From Bacteroidales bacterium UBA6117 (GTDB taxonomy: Bacteria; Bacteroidota; Bacteroidia; Bacteroidales; VadinHA17): 18,305 bases of DNA. Position numbers and translations under genes: made by a program. Below the pieces are notes generated by a model that saw nothing but the letters and a program-made list of their open reading frames with translations, ran no database searches and had not been told where the DNA came from. The stretch lies in NCBI GenBank assembly GCA_002428385.1, contig DIWB01000038.1:15564-33868 (forward strand). The letters run 5' to 3'. This document shows positions 1 through 6,903 of this stretch, one piece after another. The stretch's first letter is position 1, and each line of letters starts with the position of its first letter.

Positions 1-110
1 GGATTGTCATCAACATCTTCATAATGAGGAGTCCATCCGTAATGTTTGGCAAGGAGTCCTGCCAGGGTGGTTTTTCCTGATCCTATGTTGCCTGCTATTG
101 CTATATGCAT
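1..110 (-). CDS. Deoxynucleoside kinase, 5' part only (cut by window edge)
   Basis: Only the first 36 or so residues are inside the window; the start codon is the complement of 108-110 and the gene continues past position 1. The peptide begins MHIAIAGNIGSGKTT, with a Walker A P-loop (GNIGSGKT, residues 7-14), followed by a segment containing HYEDVDDNP. This arrangement is typical of bacterial deoxynucleoside kinases (dAK/dGK type), which phosphorylate deoxynucleosides in the cytoplasm for nucleotide salvage. It starts 25 bp downstream of the GH3 gene on the same strand, so recO, GH3 and this gene are probably co-transcribed. Substrate specificity cannot be judged from this fragment, and another small P-loop kinase is possible. 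Confidence 0.78.
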   Translation of the reverse strand, partial: MHIAIAGNIGSGKTTLAGLLAKHYGWTPHYEDVDDN

Positions 111-135
111 TTTCCGGGTTATTACTTTTCAGCCT

Positions 136-1698
136 CTAAAATACTAAAAATCCATAAAGTTCCTCAATAAATTCACGGGTGTTTGAGAGTCTTGGCACTT
201 TGTTTTGTCCGCCAAGTTTGTTAAGCGATCTGAGCCATCTGGTGAATGTTCCCCGGGGGACACTTTTGACAAGGGGCATCACAAGATTGATGTCCTTGTG
301 CCGTTTGGCCTCGTAGTCGGAGTTGACCGATTTAAGGGTTTCATCGAGGAGGCGGGTGAATTTTTCAAGGTCATCGGGTTCCTTCTCGAATTCGATGAGC
401 CATTCGTGAGTTCCTCTCGACAATTCACCCATGTAAACCGGCCCGGCGGTATATTCAAGGATGGCGGCGCCGGTGCCCTGGCATGCTGCCTCGAGGGCTT
501 TTTCGGCGTTTTCGGCTATCAGTTCTTCGCCGAAGGCATTTATGAAATGCCGGGTTCTGCCGGTAATGCGGAACCTGTATGGATTGGTATCGGTAAACAC
601 TATCGTATCGCCGATGAGATATCTCCACAGACCGCCGTTTGTAGATATCACCATGGCATAATTCACATTTTTCTGCACTTCTCCGAGAGTCAGTGCCGGC
701 GGTGAATCTGATCCGACTTTTCCTGCCGGTATGAATTCATAGAAGATACCATAATCGAGCATCAGGAGCATGTCGTTCCTTGCCGGATCGTCCTGGATTC
801 CGAAGAAACCTTCAGATGCGTTGTAAGTTTCCATATAGTGCATCTGAACGCCCGGTATCAGTTTCCTGTAGATTTCACGGTATGGGGTGAAGCTGATTCC
901 GCCGTGAAAAAATACCTCTAGGTTTGGCCAGACATCCAGCAGGTTCGACTTGCCCGTATAGGCGAGCACGCTTTTTATAAGAGTCAGGTACCACGAAGGG
1001 ACACCTGAGAAACTTGTAACATTCTGTTTTGAAGAAATTTTTGTGATAAGTTCGAGCTTTTTTTCGAAATCCTCAATAAGGGCGGTTGTCCGGTTCGGAG
1101 TCCTGATCAGTTCAATATAAAAAGGAGTATTGCTTAAAAGGATTGCAGAGAGATCACCTGACACTGAATTGTTCCCGAGCTGGTTTATCCGGGAGCTTCC
1201 GCCAAGGGTGAGGGCTTTGCCGCTGAACATGCGGGTTGAGGGGTAGTTCGAACAGTAGATGGCCAGGATATCCCTTGCAGCCTGGTAGTGGCATTTATAG
1301 AGTGATTCCCTGCTTACAGGAATGAACTTGCTTCTGCCTGATGTTGTTCCCGACGATTTGGCGAACCATCTGAAACTTCCCGGCCAGGTCAGATCGCTTT
1401 CGCCTGCACGCAGCTTTTCGATTAACGGCTGATAGTCATCATATGATCTTACAGGTACGCGCTCATTGAAATCGGCTGCAGTCCGTATTGATGAAAAACC
1501 ATACTGCCGCCCCCATTCAGTCGAAGCCGCAGTGGCAAGTATCTCTGAAAGGACTTTTTGCTGAATCCCGGCCGGATTTATCCTGAACTGATTTATCTGA
1601 TTCAGGCGATTGGCGTACAAACGCCTGATTATTGAAGGTATGACAGCCATTGGCGACAGGACCTGTTTAAGGTTTAAAGATAGAGAAAAGATTTCCAT
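136..1698 (-). CDS. GH3 auxin-responsive-promoter family acyl-adenylating protein
   Basis: This 520-residue protein resembles the GH3 family of the ANL (adenylate-forming) superfamily. Visible hallmarks are the nucleotide-binding loop SSGTTSGRSK (residues 115-124), a mid-protein YNASEGFFG motif, LIGDTIVF, and YRFRITGRTRHFINAFGEE near the hinge to the C-terminal domain. Plant GH3 enzymes adenylate a carboxylate and conjugate it to an amino acid. Bacteroidota copies are common but their substrate is not established, so only the class of chemistry is inferred here. The start is uncertain: ATG at 1698 gives the longest form, while ATG at 1650 (residue 17, MAVIPSIIRRLY) looks more like the usual family N-terminus. 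Neither has a clear Shine-Dalgarno site. It follows recO by 14 bp. Confidence 0.85.
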   Translation of the reverse strand: MEIFSLSLNLKQVLSPMAVIPSIIRRLYANRLNQINQFRINPAGIQQKVLSEILATAASTEWGRQYGFSSIRTAADFNERVPVRSYDDYQPLIEKLRAGESDLTWPGSFRWFAKSSGTTSGRSKFIPVSRESLYKCHYQAARDILAIYCSNYPSTRMFSGKALTLGGSSRINQLGNNSVSGDLSAILLSNTPFYIELIRTPNRTTALIEDFEKKLELITKISSKQNVTSFSGVPSWYLTLIKSVLAYTGKSNLLDVWPNLEVFFHGGISFTPYREIYRKLIPGVQMHYMETYNASEGFFGIQDDPARNDMLLMLDYGIFYEFIPAGKVGSDSPPALTLGEVQKNVNYAMVISTNGGLWRYLIGDTIVFTDTNPYRFRITGRTRHFINAFGEELIAENAEKALEAACQGTGAAILEYTAGPVYMGELSRGTHEWLIEFEKEPDDLEKFTRLLDETLKSVNSDYEAKRHKDINLVMPLVKSVPRGTFTRWLRSLNKLGGQNKVPRLSNTREFIEELYGFLVF

Positions 1699-1712
1699 TG
1701 GAATGCCTGCGA

Positions 1713-2438
1713 TCAGCCGAAAATTTCCCGCAGCAAAGCGATTGAGTTCACTCTCCTCAATCCCGGGAGGTGGATGCCATAATACTTGATAATGGTTTCA
1801 AGCACCTCATTTCTAAGCTGACCTGTCATCGGGATCCTGGTCATTCCGTCGAAGGAGACGCTGAAGAAACTGGCCAGTATTTCTGCTATATGAGGCTCGC
1901 AGTATTCCGGATGAGTGGGTGGGAGGTGCAGAAAATTGCCATTCCGGAGATCAAAATATTTTTTTGAAGGATCGTCTCTTTTCCCGGGTTCAATTCCCAG
2001 GTATCCGGTGAGTCCTATAAGGAAAGCAATGTGAAAATTTGAATATCCCTGATCGCACTCATCAAGATATCTGATCGAATTTTCGATGTAGTCGAAAAGT
2101 TCATGATTAGGGCTCTCCTCCCTGAGTACCGATGCTAGAATCTCCGAAAGGAACATAGCTATGCAACACTTTCTGACGTCAGCGTATATCTGCGCCGGAG
2201 AGTGGGCGACAGTAAAGTCCTTCAGCATCTGAACCTCCCGCGATTCCTTGTAATAGATCACCAGGTCGAGGATGAACATTGGCTGAAAGAGGGCATTATG
2301 CCTTCCTGATTTCCGGCTTCGCATTCCCTTGATAAGCACAGCCTGGCGCCCGTAATCGCGGGTGTAGAACTGTACTATGACGCCCGAATCGGTATATTTT
2401 ACCTGGTGAAGTATTATTCCTTTTGTTTTATGAAGCAT
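1713..2438 (-). CDS. recO: DNA repair protein RecO
   Basis: The 241-residue product matches bacterial RecO in length and layout. The N-terminal OB-fold half begins MLHKTKGIILHQVKYTDSG, continues with YTRDYGRQAVLIKGMR, and is followed by a helical C-terminal half ending in LREIFG. RecO acts with RecR to load RecA onto SSB-coated single-stranded DNA in the RecF recombination pathway. The four-cysteine zinc motif seen in some RecO proteins is not visible. The ATG at 2438 fits the family N-terminus and lies about 12 nt downstream of the start site predicted from a good Bacteroidota-type promoter. It is divergent from cyclase A and appears to lead a recO-GH3-kinase unit. Confidence 0.9.
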   Translation of the reverse strand: MLHKTKGIILHQVKYTDSGVIVQFYTRDYGRQAVLIKGMRSRKSGRHNALFQPMFILDLVIYYKESREVQMLKDFTVAHSPAQIYADVRKCCIAMFLSEILASVLREESPNHELFDYIENSIRYLDECDQGYSNFHIAFLIGLTGYLGIEPGKRDDPSKKYFDLRNGNFLHLPPTHPEYCEPHIAEILASFFSVSFDGMTRIPMTGQLRNEVLETIIKYYGIHLPGLRRVNSIALLREIFG

Positions 2439-2450
2439 TACGGCCTATAG

Positions 2451-2479
2451 TTGGCTCAAATTTAAAATTATTATATTTA
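2451..2479 (+). promoter_or_regulatory. Predicted promoter of cyclase A
   Basis: TTG (2451-2453) and TATATTTA (2472-2479, one mismatch to TAnnTTTG) are separated by 18 bp, which would start transcription near 2486, about 12 nt before the ATG at 2498. It occupies the same DNA as the recO promoter on the other strand. It is weaker than the promoter of cyclase B. Confidence 0.38.
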
Positions 2480-2487
2480 CCTGTCAA
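2457..2487 (-). promoter_or_regulatory. Predicted promoter of recO
   Basis: On the minus strand an exact TAAATTTG (complement of 2457-2464) matches the Bacteroides -7 consensus TAnnTTTG. ATTG, with its TTG at 2485-2487, lies 20 bp upstream and partly matches the -33 element TTTG. Transcription would start near 2450, about 12 nt before the recO ATG. This is pattern matching only. Confidence 0.5.
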
Positions 2488-2497
2488 TCATATCACC

Positions 2498-3874
2498 ATG
2501 ATATCATCGGGTAATGAGGAGCTGGTAAGGCGCGTGGCGAAGCTTGCAAGGCAAAACCAGGAACTTGAGGAAAGGATTAAGAAGCTGGAGAAGGAGAATG
2601 AAAGGCTGGCCGGGCAAAATGAGAAATACAAGGCAGCAAATCAGGAAGTTCAGCCTGCAGCCGAAGGTTCGCTCAAGTTCAATATGGCGACCATATTGTT
2701 TGCCGACGTCCAGGGACTGGAAAAAACCTATGAGGGAATCAACCCGGCAGAGGTCATGGATGAACTTGATGAGATATTCTTTGAGTTCGGATCTATTGCA
2801 TCAAAGTACAAGACAGAGAGGATCAAGACAATCGGTGATACCTTCATGTGTGCCGGCGGTATTCCTGTGAAAAATATAACAAACCCTGTGGATGTAGTGA
2901 TGGCCGCCATGGAGATGCGGAATTACCTCGACAGCTATGAAGGGGAAAAGAGGGGTGGAGAGAAAAGAATGTGGGAGATCAGGATCGGGATTCATACCGG
3001 TCCGGTCACGGCCGCTGTTTCGGGCAGGAAAAAGGTCAGTTATGATATTAAGGGAGACACGGTTCACAATGCAAGCAGGCTGGAGTCTCTTTCAGAACAC
3101 GGGTCAATACTGATTTCGGTGATGACCTATGAACTTGTGAAGGAGTTTTTTGACTGTGAGTATTTTGGCAGGCTTCCTGTGAAATACAAGGGCGATCTCC
3201 TTGTCTACAGGGTAAAGGGACTTAAGCCTGAGTTTTCACTGGACGGCCAGGGAATACTGCCAAACGGGTCGTTTAAAATCAAGTTTGGACTGATCCAGCT
3301 CACCGACCTGCAGGAGATGATTCTGGATAAGCTTGAAAGGGAGCTTCCCGATTTTGTGTTTTATCATAATGTTAAGCATACGGTCGATGTCGTGACCGAG
3401 GTTGAGCTTATCGGCTGGGCTGAAGGCTGCACCGACGAGGAGATACTCCTGCTCAAGACTGCAGCCTTGTTTCACGACACCGGAATAACCGAATCATTCG
3501 ATGAACATGAGTTGCGCGGGACCGTGTATGCAAGGAAGGTTCTTCCTGAATATGGTTACACGCCGGAACAAATAGAGAAGATTTGTTCGATAATCATGGC
3601 GACCAGGCTGCCACCCAAGCCTGCAGGCCTTCTCGAGGAAATTATCTGCGACTCGGATCTCGACTACCTCGGACGAAGCGATTTCATTCCCGTATCAAAT
3701 ACTCTTTTCGAGGAGCTTAAGGCTCAGAACAAGATGAAGGACCTGAATGAATGGAACAAGCTGCAGGTAAAATTCATTTCGGGACATCAGTATTTTACAA
3801 AAACGGCAAGGAGCCTGAGGGAAGTAAACAAAAAGCTTCAGATAGAAAGGATAAAAAGTCTGATCAAGGATTGA
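2498..3874 (+). CDS. Cyclase A: class III nucleotide cyclase fused to a PDE-like HD domain, soluble
   Basis: I place the start at ATG 2498 (458 residues). An in-frame ATG at 2423 would overlap recO and run through the promoter. Order: coiled coil (about 6-46), class III cyclase domain (about 60-245), HD domain (about 285-400). Metal ligands D70 (FADVQG) and D114 (KTIGD) are present, as are the adenine-selecting pair K110/D183 and the catalytic R194. The Asn expected four residues before R194 is H190 (DTVHNASR), so cyclase activity is doubtful. The HD domain has YHNVKHT (289-295), FHD (325-327) and DSDLDYLGR (385-393), giving the H...HD...D metal set. YHNxxH followed by HD resembles class I cyclic-nucleotide phosphodiesterases. 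No signal peptide or membrane segment is seen. Making and/or cleaving a cyclic nucleotide is inferred. It is a paralog of the gene at 6904-8430, and its stop abuts the stop of porZ. Confidence 0.88.
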   Translation: MISSGNEELVRRVAKLARQNQELEERIKKLEKENERLAGQNEKYKAANQEVQPAAEGSLKFNMATILFADVQGLEKTYEGINPAEVMDELDEIFFEFGSIASKYKTERIKTIGDTFMCAGGIPVKNITNPVDVVMAAMEMRNYLDSYEGEKRGGEKRMWEIRIGIHTGPVTAAVSGRKKVSYDIKGDTVHNASRLESLSEHGSILISVMTYELVKEFFDCEYFGRLPVKYKGDLLVYRVKGLKPEFSLDGQGILPNGSFKIKFGLIQLTDLQEMILDKLERELPDFVFYHNVKHTVDVVTEVELIGWAEGCTDEEILLLKTAALFHDTGITESFDEHELRGTVYARKVLPEYGYTPEQIEKICSIIMATRLPPKPAGLLEEIICDSDLDYLGRSDFIPVSNTLFEELKAQNKMKDLNEWNKLQVKFISGHQYFTKTARSLREVNKKLQIERIKSLIKD

Positions 3875-6151
3875 TCATCTGGATATGATCATAATCCTGG
3901 TGATACACGACTCCGATCCGTCTCCTGAAGCGCAAAAGACAAGATAAACACCCGATCTTACCCTTCGCCCGTTGTAAGTTGACAGGTCCCAGCTTGCCTG
4001 TCCCCCTTCGGATGTTGTTTCACTTACAAGATTACCGCTTATATCGGTGATCTTGACTTCTGTATCCCTCACCAGTCCGGTAATTGTAACATTTCCTGTA
4101 AAGTCTTCACGTACGGGATTCGGGAAGGAATAGACATTGTTGAAGGATTCATTCCCGGAAGTGGCATTTTCCCTTATTGAAAGAGTTCCTGCGGAAGTTC
4201 CGAACCAGACCTCACCGGTCAGATGGTTAATGGCGATGGCTGCAATTGTATCGGAGAACAGAGGGCTGTTGGAAGTGTTATAGTTTTTCAGAAGGGTTGT
4301 GCCGTCGGCCGACAGGAGGTAGGCTCCGGAGCTTAGCGTTCCCAGCCATTTCCTGTTTGCACCGTCAACGGCTATTGCAGTTATGGTCTCTGTGCCGAGC
4401 ATGTAGTCAGCCAGTCCCGATCCGTCATTCCTCGGAACCTTTATCCCGGAACCCCTTACATCACCGTCAAACACACCTTCAGGATTATGATAGATCACCG
4501 GTCCCTGTCCGGTGCCCACCCAGATGCTTCCATCGAGGTCTTCAGCAAGCGAAAATGCCGAATTGATGGTATTGTTGTCGTTGTCGGTGATGGTAAGCTT
4601 TCTTGTTTTATCGTCGGTGAACATTCCCGCTGTCCCGTTGTCATCAATTATGAATAATCCGTATCCGCCCGGTAGTATAATCCAAACCTGGCCCAAGGAT
4701 GTTGCTATCAGATCTCCTGCAAGAGGGGCGTTTATGTTAACAGGATAGGATTCCCAGGTTCCGCCGGATTTAAGCGCTTTGATTTTAGACGTGGCGTCAG
4801 GCTGAGTGATCCAGAGGTTTCCGGTCTTGTCCCGGGCAAGTCCCAGGACTCTTGTTTCTCCGGATGATCCGGACTCCTGAAGGGGTGAATTTGATGAGTC
4901 GAATTGTTTTACCAGGGCATTGTTCTCATACATGAACAATCCGTCTCCCCATGATGAAACGAAGTACCTTGAAGGATCGGACGGATCGATAGCGGCCCTC
5001 ATGGCATCATACTGAGATCCTGATGATATGTTTTCAAACTTCCGGCCGTCATGAACCGAGACCATGAAAGGCCGTTTCAGGCCGTTCCAGGAGGGATCGG
5101 TTCCTCCTGCGCAAATTATTGTCTTTCCTCCTTCCGAAGCGATGGATGCCACCTTATCGGAAGCAGGACCGGATACCGGCAGACCTGTAAAACCTGTCAT
5201 GTTTTTTCCCTGAATCGTTCCATGGGACCTGTCAGCTATCCAGATGTCGTTTCCGAAAATCAGAGCCTGGCAGATATCAGGTTGTCCCCAGCCGTAGGAT
5301 GAGATTTCCTTTTTGAGTGTTCCCTGTGAACTGTAGTACCTTAACGATCCGGATGACGAAATTGTAAATCCGTCCGGAGCCGGATCAAAGGATCTGTTGA
5401 CTGTTCCTGGGGATTGGGAAAAGACAGCTACCCCTTCGCCTATGGCATACACGATATCAGCCCCGGATTCTCCGGGCATGTTGCAGTATAATGTTTCGCC
5501 GGCAACAATCACCTGGTTGCACCCTGCAACCGGCATTCCCGGAACCCTTGACCAGTTGCCGGGAAAGGCCAGTCCCTGATTCTGAAGATCAGCCTGCCAC
5601 AGACCGTTTTCAGTGGCGGCGTAAACCATTCCATTACTGATAGCAAGATCGAAAACCTCATTATCGCCTGATTCCTGGCCAGGTTTCCAGGTATCACGGA
5701 TCTCCTTTCTGACAATATCGGCAATTATGATTCCATAGCCTGAGGCGAGGTAAGCATAATTGTCCCTTGTTCTTATCCTGTTGATTTTCTTTTGTCCATA
5801 CGGGAACCTGTTCCGGATATCGGGGATATAAGCGATGCTGCTTCCCTTCACCAGGTCAATATTCAGGCTTTTGTACGCTATTATCAGGGTGTTGTTTGTT
5901 TCTGACCAGCCAATTGAGGCAATTCCTGTTTCAGAAAGACCGTTCACGGGAGACAGCTTCCGGATTTCATTCATTCCGGCTTCATAAACCAGTATTGAAG
6001 CCCCTGTTGAGGAATATATTATATCTGCATTGCCTGCAATACCGGCAGCAGTATTGTAGTTGAGATGGTCGGTCCAGGAGCCGACCGGTGTCTGGCTCCT
6101 GAGGGTGAGCAGGATGAAAGCAAATACTGTTATGGATAACAGTTTTTTCAT
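3875..6151 (-). CDS. porZ: PorZ-like type IX secretion system protein (beta-propellers plus C-terminal T9SS domain)
   Basis: The protein has 758 residues. A signal peptide (MKKLLSITVFAFILL, cleavage probably near residue 19) is followed by VGSWTDHLNYNTA and many short blocks such as GLSETGIASIGW, ENGLWQADL and GSIWVGTGQG, which read as beta-propeller blades of the two-component-regulator type. From about residue 669 there is a T9SS sorting-type domain: FPNPVREDF, then KITDISGNLV and SGVYLVF. A signal peptide, about 750 residues, propellers and such a C-terminus are the layout of PorZ. In Porphyromonas, PorZ sits on the cell surface in the attachment complex and delivers anionic lipopolysaccharide to cargo. 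A generic T9SS-exported propeller protein is the main alternative. It lies 3 bp downstream of rdgB, so the two are probably co-transcribed, and it converges on cyclase A with no intergenic DNA. Confidence 0.78.
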   Translation of the reverse strand: MKKLLSITVFAFILLTLRSQTPVGSWTDHLNYNTAAGIAGNADIIYSSTGASILVYEAGMNEIRKLSPVNGLSETGIASIGWSETNNTLIIAYKSLNIDLVKGSSIAYIPDIRNRFPYGQKKINRIRTRDNYAYLASGYGIIIADIVRKEIRDTWKPGQESGDNEVFDLAISNGMVYAATENGLWQADLQNQGLAFPGNWSRVPGMPVAGCNQVIVAGETLYCNMPGESGADIVYAIGEGVAVFSQSPGTVNRSFDPAPDGFTISSSGSLRYYSSQGTLKKEISSYGWGQPDICQALIFGNDIWIADRSHGTIQGKNMTGFTGLPVSGPASDKVASIASEGGKTIICAGGTDPSWNGLKRPFMVSVHDGRKFENISSGSQYDAMRAAIDPSDPSRYFVSSWGDGLFMYENNALVKQFDSSNSPLQESGSSGETRVLGLARDKTGNLWITQPDATSKIKALKSGGTWESYPVNINAPLAGDLIATSLGQVWIILPGGYGLFIIDDNGTAGMFTDDKTRKLTITDNDNNTINSAFSLAEDLDGSIWVGTGQGPVIYHNPEGVFDGDVRGSGIKVPRNDGSGLADYMLGTETITAIAVDGANRKWLGTLSSGAYLLSADGTTLLKNYNTSNSPLFSDTIAAIAINHLTGEVWFGTSAGTLSIRENATSGNESFNNVYSFPNPVREDFTGNVTITGLVRDTEVKITDISGNLVSETTSEGGQASWDLSTYNGRRVRSGVYLVFCASGDGSESCITRIMIISR

Positions 6152-6154
6152 CTT

Positions 6155-6769
6155 TCAGGTGGTCGGTATTGACGGATCTGTTTGTATTTCCCCCTTGTAA
6201 GCGGACAGGAATGATTTCAGTTTTGCAAAGGCTCTGGCGCGATGGGAGATAAGGTTCTTTTCATCAAGGTCCATCTCGGCAAAGGTTAATTTGCTTCCAT
6301 CCGGCAAAAATACCGGATCATATCCAAATCCCGAAGCGCCTCTTCTTTCACTGATGATTTTTCCGCTTACTGTTCCCTCGAAAAGATACTCCTTTCCTTC
6401 GATGATAAGGGCAATGACTGTCCTGAACCTGGCATTGCGGTTAGTCTTGTTCCTGATAAGTGAAAGGAGCTTGTCGATGTTGGCTTCCGAATCCTTGTCA
6501 GCGCCGGCAAATCGCGCGGAGTGGACTCCCGGTTCTCCGTTCAGGGCTTCTGTTTCAAGACCGGTATCATCGGCAAAGACATTCATCCCGGTGGCATTGT
6601 GGATGAAGCGTGCCTTATGAAGTGCATTCCCTTCAAGTGTTGGTTCGTCCTCAGGAATATCCTCCTCCATTTTTATGTCGCTGAGACTTAAAAGTTTAAA
6701 GCTGTCCCCCAGTACATTATTGATTTCCCTGATCTTATGCAGGTTATTCGACGCAAATACAATATCCAT
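6155..6769 (-). CDS. rdgB: RdgB/HAM1 family XTP/dITP pyrophosphatase
   Basis: This 204-residue protein carries the Ham1/RdgB signature motifs: SNNLHK (7-12), ADDTGL (66-71), the HSARFAG segment, SGFGYDP (146-152) and SHR (175-177). The enzyme hydrolyses non-canonical purine triphosphates (dITP, XTP, ITP) to the monophosphate plus pyrophosphate, keeping deaminated purines out of DNA and RNA. Length and start (MDIVFASNN) are normal for the family. The last dozen residues (TDPSIPTT) are a variable tail. It is the first gene of an rdgB-porZ pair and is divergent from cyclase B across 134 bp. A minus-strand TAAATTCG (complement of 6790-6797) is a weak candidate promoter element. Confidence 0.93.
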   Translation of the reverse strand: MDIVFASNNLHKIREINNVLGDSFKLLSLSDIKMEEDIPEDEPTLEGNALHKARFIHNATGMNVFADDTGLETEALNGEPGVHSARFAGADKDSEANIDKLLSLIRNKTNRNARFRTVIALIIEGKEYLFEGTVSGKIISERRGASGFGYDPVFLPDGSKLTFAEMDLDEKNLISHRARAFAKLKSFLSAYKGEIQTDPSIPTT

Positions 6770-6845
6770 CCGGCCTGTGATTTTCAGGGCGAATTTAATA
6801 AATAAAAGTGCCGAAAGTTTTAGAATGTCACAATGGCTTATAAAG

Positions 6846-6877
6846 TTTGGCGTTAATAAAGTTTAGTGATAAATTTG
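6846..6877 (+). promoter_or_regulatory. Predicted strong Bacteroidota-type promoter of cyclase B
   Basis: TTTG at 6846-6849 and TAAATTTG at 6870-6877, 20 bp apart, match both halves of the Bacteroides promoter consensus (TTTG at -33, TAnnTTTG at -7). Transcription would begin near 6884, leaving a leader of about 20 nt before the ATG at 6904. It is the best promoter match in the window. Confidence 0.62.
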
Positions 6878-6903
6878 AAAACTTTAGGTAGAATTATAAG
6901 TAA

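Noticed and set aside
205..705. 166-codon plus-strand ORF
   Set aside because: It lies entirely antisense to the clearly recognisable GH3 gene and its translation has no family features.
2423..2497. N-terminal extension of cyclase A from ATG 2423
   Set aside because: It would overlap the recO start and include the predicted promoter; the extension is not family-like, and the coiled coil begins cleanly after ATG 2498.
6790..6797. Minus-strand TAAATTCG as the rdgB promoter -7 element
   Set aside because: One mismatch to TAnnTTTG and no recognisable -33 partner at the right distance; too weak to list as a feature.
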